Source of the DNA: Aselliscus stoliczkanus
Lineage: Eukaryota; Chordata; Mammalia; Chiroptera; Hipposideridae
Length of the DNA: 64,000 bases
NCBI GenBank assembly: GCA_033961575.1
Contig: CM066736.1
Location: forward strand, 86,473,352 to 86,537,351
Direction of reading: 5' to 3'
Part shown: positions 33,604-44,960 of the stretch, in pieces
Numbering within the stretch: position 1 is the first letter of the stretch
How the letters are laid out: each line of letters starts with the position of its first letter
Made by a program: the position numbers and the translations under genes
The notes under the pieces: model-generated
Database searches by the model: none
Seen by the model: the letters and a program-made list of their open reading frames with translations, nothing else
Told to the model about the DNA's origin: nothing

Positions 33604-34575
33604 ATGGGGGCCACAGCCTGTAACGGATCAGTAGATGGCTCAAGGGTCTTCTACCTGGTGGGCATCCCCTCTCTACCGGAGTCCCTCTTTCTCCCTGTGT
33701 TTTTTATTTTCCTTCTCTTCTATCTTCTCATCCTTATGGGGAATGCCCTCATCCTGGTGGCTGTGGGGGCAGAGCCCAGCCTCCACAAGCCCATGTACTT
33801 CTTTCTAACCAATCTCTCTGCCCTGGACATCCTCTTTACCACAACCACTGTCCCCAAGATGCTGTCCCTATTCCTACTTGGGGACCGCTTCCTTAGCTTC
33901 TCTGCCTGCTTATTGCAGATGTACCTCTTCCAAAGCTTCACATGCTCAGAAGCCTTCCTCCTGGTGGTCATGGCCTATGACCGCTATGTCGCTATCTGCC
34001 GCCCACTGCACTACACTGTCCACATGACCCCACAGACCAATGCTGCACTGGCGGCCAGCGCCTGGCTCACCGCCCTCCTCCTGCCCATCCCGGCAGTGGT
34101 GAAAATCTCCCAGATGGCATATAACAACATTAATTACATCTACCATTGCTTCTGTGATCATCTGGCTCTTGTTCAGGCCTCCTGCTCTGACACCACCCCC
34201 CAGACCCTCATGGGCTTCTGCATCGCCATGGTGGTGTCCTTTCTGCCCCTTCTCCTGGTGCTGCTCTCCTATGCCCACATCCTGACCTCCGTGCTTCGCA
34301 TCAGCTCCCGAGAAGGACGCTCGAAAGCCTTCTCCACCTGCAGCTCCCACCTGCTGGTGGTTGGCACCTACTACTCATCCATTGCCATAGCCTACGTGGC
34401 CTATAGAGCCGACCTGCCCCTGGACTTCCACATCATGGGCAATGTAGCATATGCTATTCTCACACCAATCCTCAACCCCCTCATTTACACTCTGAGAAAC
34501 AAGGATGTCAAAGCAGCCATTACCAAAATCACACGTCTCAAGAGCCCGTCTGGGATAGGAGCACTTGGCCTTTAG
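33604..34575 (+). CDS. OR2AT4: Odorant receptor OR2AT4, copy C (intact, 323 aa; likely ortholog)
   Basis: Intact seven-helix odorant receptor. Of the four copies its start (MGATACNGSVDGS) and loop 2 (SQMAYNNINYIYHCFCDHLA) look most like human OR2AT4, so I treat it as the ortholog candidate. Hallmarks PMYFFL, MAYDRYVAIC, KAFSTCSSHL and PLIYTLRN are present, with the N-G-S glycosylation site and loop 2 cysteines. The start has A at -3, and a probable splice acceptor lies 61 bases upstream. Bases 34102-34173 (loop 2) differ from copy A at about 22 of 72 positions, yet the 159 bases before them are identical to A, B and D, and the roughly 270 bases after them differ from A at about five. This suggests conversion on both sides of a retained, older loop. 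Ligand not determinable from sequence. Confidence 0.95.
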   Translation: MGATACNGSVDGSRVFYLVGIPSLPESLFLPVFFIFLLFYLLILMGNALILVAVGAEPSLHKPMYFFLTNLSALDILFTTTTVPKMLSLFLLGDRFLSFSACLLQMYLFQSFTCSEAFLLVVMAYDRYVAICRPLHYTVHMTPQTNAALAASAWLTALLLPIPAVVKISQMAYNNINYIYHCFCDHLALVQASCSDTTPQTLMGFCIAMVVSFLPLLLVLLSYAHILTSVLRISSREGRSKAFSTCSSHLLVVGTYYSSIAIAYVAYRADLPLDFHIMGNVAYAILTPILNPLIYTLRNKDVKAAITKITRLKSPSGIGALGL

Positions 34576-34635
34576 ATGCAACTAATTCTGCCCTCAGGAC
34601 ACCAAATAACAGTGCCCAGCATAGATTAGGAGCTC

Positions 34636-34641
34636 AATAAA
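34636..34641 (+). terminator. Candidate poly(A) signal, copy C
   Basis: AATAAA about 60 bases after the stop codon of copy C. It lies in GAGCTCAATAAATATT, a common end of L2/MIR elements, so it may be of repeat origin. Confidence 0.35.
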
Positions 34642-34839
34642 TATTGTTGAATGAATAAATTAATGAATATAGAGTGGCAAAAGAAAACTGAGTGGACAGT
34701 TCCAACAGTAGTTCTCACACTTTGGTCGAGAGCTTTTTCCTTGGTGCAGTGGAATATGTTGACCTTTATAGGAAATCTTAAAGTGTGTAACAATTTCACT
34801 AGTTATCAAGAAACACTCTCAAAAAAAAAAATCTGCATG

Positions 34840-35075
34840 ACAAAAGTCTTTTACAAGCAAAGTTAAAAAACAAACAAGAAGACTCATTTCACAGGGCAAA
34901 TAATCATAATATATAACATTCCTAAAAATTTGGAAGAAAAAGTCTAACATTCCAATATAAAAATAGACAGAATATGTAAAGAGACAGAAAAACGCAATGA
35001 TCTTTTTTAAATAACAAAAAGATATTCAGTGTACTGTACAAAAAGACTAAAAATCAAAACTACACTGAAGTGCCA
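34840..35075 (+). repeat. Probable old L1 3' fragment
   Basis: A-rich sequence with GACAGAATATGTAAAGAGAC and TTTTAAATAACAAAAAGAT; L1-like texture only. Confidence 0.35.
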
Positions 35076-36384
35076 TTAATGTCCTTGTTCCAATTTTGAG
35101 TTAATTTTTGGGTAAAGTCTGAGGTTTAGGCTGAGATTCATGTTTTTTTTTTGCATGTACCCATCCAGTTGTTACAGCATTATTTACTATAAAGTCTATT
35201 CTTTATCTGTTAATTTGCCTTTACACTTCTGTCAAATATCAGTTGACTATATTTGTGTCTATTTCTGGGCTCTGTGTTCTGTTCCACTGTTTACATGTCT
35301 ATCTTTTCATCAATACCACTTGTCTTGATTGCTACAACTTTATAGTTAGTGTTGAAACTGGGTTGTGTGAAGAAAAAAAAAAAGAAAGAAATTGGGTTGC
35401 GTGAATCCTCCAACCTTGTTATTTTCTTTTGGGGTTATTTTGTCTATTCTAGTTCCTGATATACATTTTGGAATCAACTTGCTGGTGTGTTAATTAGGAT
35501 TGTATTGAATCTATATATCAAATTTGGGACAATTGGCATTTTAACAATATTGAGTGTCCCACTCCATCAACATGGTATAGTTCTCTATTTATTTAAAATT
35601 GCTTTGATTTTATTCATCAGAATTTTGTAGTTTTTAGCCTACAGATTTTGCACGTATTTTGTTAGGTTTATATTTAAGCACATTTTTCTTTTACTCTGAT
35701 AATATGGTGGGTTTTTAATTGATTGATTTTTGAACGTTGAACAAATTTTGTATTCCTGGGATGGTCTCCACTTGGTTGTGATGTATTATCCTCTTTAAAT
35801 ATTGCTGGATTTGATTTATGAATATTTTGGTTAGGATTTCTTCATCAACATTCATGAGGGATATAGTCCAGTAGTTTTCTTGTCATTTCTTTGTCTGGTT
35901 TGGTGTTAGGGCAGTGCTGGCTGCTCTTATAAAATGAGTTGGGAAGTTTTCCCTCTTTTTCTGTATTCTGGAAAACATTGTATAGAACACTGTTATTTCT
36001 TCCTTTAATATTTGGTAGAATTTTCCTGTGATGCCAACTGTGCCTAAAATTTTCTTTTATGGAAATTTTTAAGTGCAAAATCAATTTCTTTAATAGATAT
36101 AGCAGTTTTAACATTATCTATTTATTCTTGAATGAGTTTTGGTAGTTCGTGCTTCTCAAGGAATTTGTCCATTTCATCCAAATTATAGAATTTCTGGGCA
36201 TGGAATTGTTTGCAGTGTTACCTTATTGGTAATGTGTCTTCTATTTTTTGCCTTATCAATATGGTATACGTTTATCAATTTTATTGATTTTTCAAAGAAT
36301 CAGCATTTAGTTTCATTGATTCTTCTCAGTTGTTTTTCTGTTTTCAATTGTATTGATTTCTGCTTTGATATTTGTAAATTTTTT

Positions 36385-36805
36385 TAAAGATTTTATTGGG
36401 GAATTGGGGGAAGGGAACAGACAAGTTGCTATCCTTTTGTTCTTCAGTCTAGTTGTGGAGGACATTGTTTCATTGGCCCATGTTGGTATCATCATTGCGC
36501 TCTTCTCGGGTGAGGCAGATCGGTCACTGGCCTCTGGACAGCCGCTCACAGCAGCTCTTGGCAGCTCACACTGGCTGCCGGCTGCTCACGTTGGCTGCCA
36601 GCCACTCACTGTAGCCTATGGCAGCCCACTGCAGCAGGGGCTGCAGCTATGCCGTCCTGGGGACTCAGCAGCCCAGTTCCAGGTGGAGCTGTTGTTCACC
36701 ATCTTAACTGTAGAGGGCAGTGTCACTGGCCCTCCTGTGGGATCCGAACCAGGACCGCTGGTGTCCCAAGCCAGCTCTTAACCACCGTGCTACTTGGCCG
36801 GCACA
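36385..36805 (-). mobile_element. Long composite SINE in L1
   Basis: AAAGATTTTATTGGGGAATT to GCTACTTGGCCGGC. Target duplications ATATTTGTAAATTTTTT (36368-36384) and ATATTTGTAATTTTTTT (36806-36822). Confidence 0.9.
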
Positions 36806-36907
36806 ATATTTGTAATTTTTTTTTACTTTTACACACTTTTGGTCTAACTTGATCTTCTTTTTCTACTTTCTTAATGTGGAAGATTAAATTGTTGATATGA
36901 CTTTTCT

Positions 36908-37350
36908 CCTTTTCTTTTCTTGTCTTTCAATCTTAGTTGTGGAGGATGCAGCAAGCTCAGTTCCAAGTCCAGTCATGCTGCTCAGCTCAAGGTGCTGTGT
37001 TCAACTAGTTGCGGGTGGGAGTAGTCACCATTCCATGTGGGAGTCCAACCGGCAGCCTTGTGGTTAAGAGCACGTGCTCTATCCCCTGAGCCACCCAAGC
37101 GGCAGCTCAGCTCAAGGTGCAGAGTTTTTTAGTTGCGGGCAGGCGTAGCCCACCATTTCGAACAGGCAGTTTTGTTGTTAGGAGCACGTACTTTCACCGG
37201 CTGAGCCATTCTGCCACCTGTTGGCAGCTCAGTGACAGCTCAGCTATGGCACAGCTCACTGGCCCATGTGGTAATCAAACCAGCGACCCTGTTGCTCAGA
37301 GCTCTCACTCTTGAGCAAGCTCTTAACCAACTGAGCCACACGGCCAGCCC
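36908..37350 (-). mobile_element. Composite tRNA-derived SINE in L1
   Basis: Reverse copy with repeated tRNA-like ends (GAGCCACCCAAGCGGC, GAGCCATTCTGCC, GAGCCACACGGCCAGCCC). Its 3' tail is shortened. Target duplication only approximate. Confidence 0.75.
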
Positions 37351-37469
37351 TGACTCTTCTAATATGTAAGTATTTAACTCTATAAATTTCTATCTAACTA
37401 CTGTATTAGCAATTTCCTACAAATTTTGATGTGTTATATTTTCATTTTTATCTATTCAAAATGTGTTTT

Positions 37470-37577
37470 GTTTTTGTTTTTTTTGAGGGCAGTGTCACTG
37501 GCCCTCATATGTGGGACCGATCCGGGGCTGCTGACTTCCCAAACCAGTGCTTAACCACCGCGCCACTTAGCCGGCCC
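37470..37577 (-). mobile_element. Short tRNA-head SINE in L1
   Basis: GAGGGCAGTGTCACTGGCCC to GCCACTTAGCCGGCCC. Perfect 13-base target duplication CAAAATGTGTTTT at 37457-37469 and 37578-37590. Confidence 0.92.
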
Positions 37578-38239
37578 CAAAATGTGTTTTTAATGGTCCT
37601 TGAGACTTCCTAATTGACCCATGGGTTATTTAGAATGTTTTGTTTAATTTCAAAATATTTGGAGGAGTTTCCCAACATCTTACTGTTATTGTTTTCTAGT
37701 TTAATCCCATTATAGTCTGAGAATATGCTTTGTATGATTTCTACTCTTTTATTTAATGGCTCAGAATATAGTCTATCTTGGTGAATGTTCCATATGCACT
37801 TGACGTGTAATTCTGCTGTTGTGTGACGTGTTCTATAAATGTCATTAGGTCTAATTATTTAATAATGCTGTTTAGCCCTTCTAACCTAACTGATTTGCTG
37901 TCTACTTCTAAACATTACTGAGAGGGGGATATTGAAGTCTCCAACTATACTTGTGGATTTGTCTATTTCTCCCTCAGTTTCCTCAGTTTTTGCCTCGTGT
38001 GCTTGGAAGCTAATTCGGTAGGAGCAGATATATTTAGGATTGTTCTGTTTTCTTGGATTATTGAACCCTGTATGATTATCTCATGTTCCTCTTTATCCCT
38101 AATAATTCCTTTGTTCTGAAATCTGCCTTTTCTGTTGTTAATATAACTGTTTCTTAATATAACTTACCAACTTTCAGCAAAGGTACCAAGAATCTTCACT
38201 GAGGAAGGAATGGCTTTTTAGGAAATGGTGCTGGAACAA

Positions 38240-38995
38240 CTGATGGCCACTGTTGTTTGCTTAATGGCCAGTGTCAGAGACCCTGATGAAAAATAAACTC
38301 TTACAATAGAGCAACAGGCACCTTTCTCCCATGAAATTTCTTTGCACATTGTCACCCCCTCACCTTTGTATTATAACCATAGCATCTGAAATGGCCTCCT
38401 AAGGAGAAAATGACAAGTTTATCCAGTGGGTGAGTTGGGAGAGCCAGAGTAGGATATGTTTCAGACAGGCTGAATGTGTCAAGAGTTCTCAAATCCTCTA
38501 AATCTACCTGGATATTCACATTCCAATTGTCAGATTGCCAATTAAGAAATTAACACCGACTATAAAACACACTGCATTTGGGGAATGAGCTCAGGCTGCA
38601 GTTTGACAATGCTTGTGATCTTGTTCTGGACTAGTCATCTGTTCTCCTGTTATAGGGTTCCATGATAGGTCTACAGTTTCTTATTTACTTCCTGATGGCC
38701 AGTCTAGCAGTGGAGCTTTGCCAATTGCATTCTATAAGACATAATCAACTCTACCTATATGACTACATTCTTTATACCCTAAAATTATTCTAGGCAATAG
38801 CTACCAAGTTCATCAAGGCTTTGCCTTTGCTTGGTAGGACTATAATCCCAGAGACTACAGGAAATAGCCAAACATGTTACTTCATTACCACATACTCTTA
38901 GCTTATTAGCACTCCATTTCTGGAGTCTCATTAACTCTATTCATGGCCACTCAATAACTCAGATGGAAAATACCCCCAACCACTTTTCCTCCCCT
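38240..38995. other. Unassigned stretch between two L1 elements
   Basis: A short L1-like phrase on the + strand (AAATGGTGCTGGAACAACTG) lies at about 38225. The rest has no recognisable frame or family; LTR-element origin is possible but not shown. Confidence 0.3.
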
Positions 38996-39321
38996 TTAGA
39001 TGTAGTTTTTTTTTTAAATCAACTTTATTGGGATAAAATAGCCAAGTAATAGAACACACCTATTTTAAGTATACAATTTGATGACTTTTAACAAATGTAC
39101 ATACCCATGGAATCAATACCACAATCAAGAAATAGACTATTTACATCAACCCAGAAATTTAACTTATGCCCATTTCCAGTCAATTTCCCTTCTCAACTCA
39201 GGCTCTAGACAACCTCTTACCTGATTCCTGTAGCTACAGATTAGATGTATCTTTTCAAGAGTTTCATATAAGTGGAATCATACAGTATGTATTCTTGTGT
39301 ATCTGTATTCTGCTCAGTATG

Positions 39322-39428
39322 GTTTCTTTTTTGTTTGTTTGTTTGTTTGTTTTTGAGGGCAGTGTCACTGGCCCTCATATGTGGGACCCGAACCAGGGCT
39401 GCTGGTGTCCCAAGCCAATGCTTAACCA
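39322..39428 (-). mobile_element. Short tRNA-head SINE, 5'-truncated
   Basis: (TTTG)n tail, GAGGGCAGTGTCACTGGCCC, ending at CTTAACCA, so the first bases of the head are absent. Perfect 11-base target duplication TGCTCAGTATG at 39311-39321 and 39429-39439. Confidence 0.88.
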
Positions 39429-41571
39429 TGCTCAGTATGTTTTTAATAGACATCCACATTGTTGCATGTATCAATACTTCATTCTTTCTATTACTTGAAT
39501 TATTTCATTGTATTTCGTTTTATGGATATACATATTCATTCACTGGTTGATGGGAATTTGAGTTGTTTCCAACTTGGGGCTATTATAAATAAAGTTTCCA
39601 AGAACAATTTTATGTGAGGAGATATGCTTTCATTTCTGTTAGGAAATACTAGGAGTAGAATGCTGGGTCATATGGTGTTTGTTTAATTTAAAAGTCATTT
39701 TTCAACTGCTTTCAAAACACTGTATTTCCACAAGCAGTGTATTATCATTCCAGTTGCTCTCCATGCTCATCATCACTTGATATTATCAGTCTTCCAATCC
39801 TAGCCATTCTAATGAGTGTGTAGTGGTAGTTCATTATGATTTTCTTTGTATTTGTATTATGAATAATGATGGTGGACATCTTTTCATGTTCCCATCGACC
39901 ATTCGTATATCTTGTTTTCATGTCTGTTCAAATTTTTGCTCACTTTTATAGAATAGGTTATTTTTTTATTAATGAGTTGTAGGCATTCTTTATATATTTT
40001 GAATACAAGTCTTTCATCATATATATATACTATTTTTTCCCAGTTTTTGCCTTCCCTTTACATTTTCTTAATGCTGCCATTTGAAGAGCAAAAGTTTTTA
40101 ATTTGGTAAAGACTTGTCATTTGTTTGTTGTTGTCTTTTGTTTTTCTTGTCTTTTTTTTTCTTTTATGTTTTGTGCTATTTAAGAAATATTTGGATTATT
40201 TTGAGTCCAAGATGGCAGATTAGGTAAATGCTGTGCCTACTGCCTCCCAGGATCACACCAAAATTACAAATAAATTATTGAACAATCAACCTCAGGAATC
40301 ATCGGAAGACTAGCTGAATAGAACCATTATAACTAAGGATATAAAGAAGAGGCCACATTGATACTGGTAGGAGGGGTGGAGACGTGAAACAAGCTGACCC
40401 CAAATCCACAGATAGTGGTTAAACACCGGGAGGGGAACCTTGGTGGCAGAGAACCCCCCACCCCAACCCCGTCCCGGAAGAGGGAAGGGTCCCGGACCCA
40501 CACAGGGTTCCTCATCTCAGGGGTCCAGTGCTGGGAAGAGGGGTTCTCGAAACATCTGGTAGTGAAAATCAGAAAGGAGTCTGTCTGTCCAACCCCATCA
40601 GATGGAAGACAGCTGGAAATCCAGATGCCCTCTTAAAGGGCCTGCACATAGACTCACCTGTTTGCAAACACTCACCTGGTCTCTGGTGAATGGGGGTAAC
40701 TCAAGGGGCTCCAGAGACATACAAGGATAGACTGAGTTGTGTAGCTTGGGGACAAGGGCTGGAGAGATAGCTGCCATGTCCCTGTTTGGAGCCTGCCTTA
40801 TGTGTAGCCTACAGGAAGATGCCATCTTTTCTATGTTGAACCCTTCCCCAAAGGGTCCAACCTGAGGCCGCATTGGTCTGGTAAAATCCACCTGTGTACA
40901 CCACCCTGGTAATGGCCTGGATCTCTGTTCTCCACAGTTAGTACTGCACTGCCAAGGGCACTCTCACCTACTGAGCAGCCAGCCCTGCTCCACAAGCTGC
41001 AGAAGACTTTTACAGCAGCGGATGGCCCATGGCTGCTTGGGGAACTTTTGGTAGTGGGCAGTGAGCTACAATTTGCGCCACAGCCTCTCTTGGGCAGTTC
41101 TCAGAGATCTGTGAGCCTGAGGCAAGCAGTGTTCTCAGAGCATTTTGCAAAGTGGTCATAGGCCAGGCACAGGTACAACAGCTGAATCTGTGTTAACTTT
41201 ATAAAAATGCCTCATGACTTCCTGGGACCCCTCCCCACCCAGCTAATGCTGAATCACCGGGGACACTCTCAATACTAGGTCAACCAGCTCAGTCTACATA
41301 CCTAAGGAGGTTCTTTCAACAGCTGAGCCTTATAAGCAGCCCCTAGGGGGCCCTGGGCCTTTTGCCAAGCTGCTCCAGGCCCAATACTGGTGGCAGCCAA
41401 CCTCCGTTCACAGTGAATCCACCCCCATAAGCGTCCAGTTCAAGCACAGGCAGCAACCAATCACATATAGCATGTAGCTGCTATAGGGTAGCTACAGCAA
41501 GGCTAAAATTGGCCTGCATAAGAGCCCCTCCCAACAGATACCAGAAACAACACACCCAGAGGCCAGCTTCA

Positions 41572-41688
41572 CTTAACTGTATTTTTTTTTTTTGAGGGCT
41601 GTGTTACTGGCCCTCATATGTGGGACTGAACTGAGGCCACTGGCTTCCCAAGCCAGTGCTTAACCACCGCACCACTCGGCCGGCCCTT
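41572..41688 (-). mobile_element. Short tRNA-head SINE in L1 5' UTR
   Basis: GAGGGCTGTGTTACTGGCCC to CCACTCGGCCGGCC. Perfect 15-base target duplication CAGAGGCCAGCTTCA at 41557-41571 and 41689-41703. Confidence 0.92.
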
Positions 41689-42709
41689 CAGAGGCCAGCT
41701 TCAGACCACACCAGATAACTACCTGGTTAGCCCCACAAGCAGCATACCCAAAGGATGGTCTCAACAGGCACAAGGGCCTGAAGGGGCAAATCCCCCTCTG
41801 TGGGGTCAACCCACACACAGCAACTTGTACACTGTGGGTATAGCCAATCCTCACAGTCAGTCAGCCTGAGAGTCAATCCAACTTAATGTGCCAAAAGCAA
41901 TCAAGGCTCAACTACAACAAGAAAACACACATAATACACTCAAGGGACACTCCTGGAACACATGTACAGGAAATCAGGGGGATTGTGCCATTGGACCACA
42001 CCAGACACATACTAAATAAGGCCACCCAGCAAAGACTGAGAGACATAGGAGATCTACCTAATACATAGAAGCAAACACATGCAGACACACAGAATGAGGA
42101 AACAAAGAAACATGTCCCCAAATAAAAGAACAGGAGAAACCTCCAGAAATACAACTAAATGAAGTAGAGGCAACCAACCTATCAGAGACAGAGTTCAAAA
42201 TAATGGTTATAAGAATGCTTAATGAACTTAGTGAGAATTTCAACAAAGAGATAGTAAGCATAAAGAAGGATATAGAAACTATAAAAAAAATAATGAGTCA
42301 GAAATAAAGAATTCAATAACTGAAATAAAGAATACGCTCAAAGGAATCAACAGCAGACTAGATGAAGCAGAGGACTGAATCAGAAATTTAGAAGACAAGA
42401 TAGTAGAAAACACCCAATTGGAACAACAAAAGAAAAAAAAAAGAGTTTAAGGGACCTGTGGGACAACTTTAAGTGTAATAGCATTCGCATCATAGAAGTA
42501 CCAGAAGGGGAAGAGAGGAAGCAAGGGATTGAGAAGAATTTCTTTATTATTTGAAGAAATAATGACTGAAAACTTTCCTCACCTGGCAAAGGAAATAGAC
42601 ACACAAGCCCAGAAAGTACAGAGTCCCAAACAAGATGAACCCAAACAGGCCCACACCAAGACACATTATAATTAAAATGGCAAAAGTTAAAGACAAAGAG
42701 AATTCTAGG

Positions 42710-42812
42710 GGCGGCCAAGTGGCACGGTGGTTAAGCGCTGGCTTGGGAAGCCAGCGGCCCCGGTTCAGCTCCCACATATGAGGGCCAGTGACACTTCCCT
42801 AAGAAAAATAAA
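42710..42812 (+). mobile_element. Short tRNA-head SINE in L1 ORF1
   Basis: GTGGCACGGTGGTTAAGCGC, anticodon-like arm CTGGC-TTGGGAA-GCCAG, GGTTCAGCTCCC, A-rich tail. Confidence 0.9.
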
Positions 42813-43130
42813 AAAATTATAAAAGCAGCAAGAGAGCTCCCATAAGGCTATCAGCTGATTTCTCAACAGAAACTTTGAAAGCAAGAAGGGGAGTGGCAGG
42901 AAATATTCAAAGTGATGAAAAAGCAAGGACCTACAACCAAGATTACTCTATCCAGCAAAGCTATCATTTAGAATTGAAGGACAGATAAAGAGCTTCCCAG
43001 ACAAGAAAAAGCTAAAGGAGTTCATCACCACCAAACTAGTATTACAAGGAATCTTATAGGGACTTCCTTAAGATGAGAGAGGGGTTAAGGATGGGTGAAA
43101 AGGGGAAGGGATTAAGAAGCACAAATTAGT

Positions 43131-43557
43131 GCCGGCCGAATGGCTCAGTTGGTTAAGAGTGCGAGCTCTGAGCAACAGGGTCGCTGGTTCAATTTCCACA
43201 TGGGCCAGTGAGCTGTGCCCAAGCTGAGCTGCCGCTGAGCTACCAACAGGTGGCAGGATGGCTCAGCTGGTGAGAGTACATGCTCCTAACAACAAGGTTG
43301 TTGGTTTGACTCACACATGGGATGGTGGGCTATGCCCACTGCAACCAAGATTGAACACGGCACCTTGAGCTGAGCTGCTGAGAGCTGCTGTCGGGTGACT
43401 GGATGGCAACTGGACTTTGGGAGCTGAGCTAGTTAGCTGCGCCCTCCACAACTAAGATTGAAGGACAACAACTTGGCTGTTCTCCTTCCCCAGTTCTCCA
43501 GCACTGTTCCGCTTCCCCAATTCCCCAATAAAATCTCAAAAAAAAAAAAAAAAAAAA
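43131..43557 (+). mobile_element. Composite tRNA-derived SINE in L1
   Basis: GCCGGCCGAATGGCTCAGTT, B box CTGGTTCAATTTCC, two further tRNA-like modules, then the tail CCCCAATTCCCCAATAAAATC and a poly-A of about 19. Confidence 0.9.
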
Positions 43558-44226
43558 GGTAACACAATCATAGTAGGATACTTTAACACCTCACTGACGG
43601 CAATAGACAGATCTTCCAGACAGAAAATCAACAGTGGCCTTAAATAACACACTAGACTAGATGGATTTAATTGATATTTTTAGAGCATGTCACCCCAAAG
43701 CAACAAAATATACATTCTTTTCAAGTGCACAAGGAACATTTTCTGAGATAGACCACACGTTAGGACACAAAATAAGTCTCAATAAATTTAAGAAGATTGG
43801 AATCATATCAAGCATCTTCTCTGACCACAAAAAAATGGTGTAAAACTAGAAATCAATTACAAGAAAAAAACACAAACACATGAAGGCTAAATAACATGCT
43901 ACTAAACAATGAATGAGTTAACAATGAGATCAAGGAAGAAATCAAAAGATATCATGAGACAAATGAAAATGAAAACACAACAATCCCAAATCTTTGATAC
44001 ACAGCTAAAGCAGTCCTCAAAGGGAAATTCATAGTAATACAGACCTTCCTTAAGAAACAGGAAAAATCTCAAATAAACAGTCTAACTTTACACCTAGGAG
44101 AATTGGAAAAAGAACAGCAAACAAAGCCTAAAGTGAGTACAAGGAAGGAAATAATAAAGATAACAGTGGAAATAAATGAAATAGAGGCTAAAAAAACAAT
44201 ACAAAAGATCAATGAAACCAAGAACT

Positions 44227-44243
44227 GTTGTTGTTGTTGTTGT
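44227..44243. repeat. (GTT)n run in L1
   Basis: About five to six GTT units at the place where L1 normally reads AAGAGCTGGTTTTTTGA. Confidence 0.7.
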
Positions 44244-44728
44244 TTTCTTAAGATAAACAAAATTGAAAATCTTTAACCAGACTCATCAAGAAAAAAAAGA
44301 GAGAGGACCCAAATAAATAAAATCAGAAATAAAAGAGGAGAAATGACAATGGACACCACAGAAATAAAAAAATTTTAAAAATTAAGAAAATACTACAAGA
44401 AATATATGCCGACAAATTGGACAACCTGGAAGAAATGGATAAATCCCTAGAAGCATACAATCTTTCAAGGCTGAATCAAGGAGAAACAGAAAATCTGAAC
44501 AGATTGATTACTACCAACAAAATCAAATCAATAATCAACAAACTCACAACAAACAAAAGTTTTGGCCCAGATGGCTTTACAGGTGAATTTTACCGAACAT
44601 GCAAAAAAGAATTAACACCTATTCTCCTCAAACTATTCCAAAAACTCCAAGAGGAAGGAAGGCTACCAAGCTCATTTTATGCGGCCACCATTACCCTGAT
44701 TCCAAGACCAGGCAAAGACATTACCAAA

Positions 44729-44752
44729 AAACAACAACAACAACAACAACAA
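44729..44752. repeat. (CAA)n run in L1 reverse transcriptase
   Basis: About seven CAA units replace the lysine-rich spot after PGKDITKK in the transcriptase remnant. Confidence 0.8.
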
Positions 44753-44855
44753 AAAAAACCCTACCGGCTGATATTCCTAATGAACATAGATGCAAAAATC
44801 TTCAACAAAATGTTAGCAAATTGAATTCAGCAATACATTAAAAAGATCATAGAGG

Positions 44856-44960
44856 GCCGGTCGAGTGGCGCAGTGGTTAAGTGCTGGCTTGGGAAGCCAG
44901 CGGCCCCAGTTTGGGTCCCACATATGAAGGCCAGTGACACTGCCCTCAAAAAAAAAAAAA
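44856..44960 (+). mobile_element. Short tRNA-head SINE in L1 ORF2
   Basis: GTGGCGCAGTGGTTAAGTGC, CTGGC-TTGGGAA-GCCAG, GTTTGGGTCCC, A tail. Flanks GATCATA and AATCATA. Confidence 0.9.

Larger units (their letters stand above)
29260..34645 (+). repeat. Duplicated receptor unit C
   Basis: Contains GTGAGGGTTGTTAATGATGC near 29470 and the stretch AGGGGCATAACCACTCCC near 30632, matched in units B and D respectively. Unit C also carries a SINE (30924-31034) and a mariner-like MITE (31103-31183). Confidence 0.7.
35080..38165 (-). mobile_element. L1, 5'-truncated, ORF2 region, SINE-interrupted
   Basis: Reversed ORF2. A broken reverse transcriptase remnant is readable on the minus strand at 35845-36114. 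Further right come the linker and endonuclease parts (GGTGAATGTTCCATATGCAC near 37778). Three SINEs are nested (36385-36805, about 36908-37350, 37470-37577). A 13-base stretch TTGGGTTGYGTGA is doubled around an A-run at 35358-35404. Many stops; inactive. Confidence 0.85.

Noticed and set aside
44417..44824. Live reverse transcriptase gene
   Set aside because: L1 remnant with a CAA expansion, SINE insertions and stops on both sides; cannot give a full ORF2.
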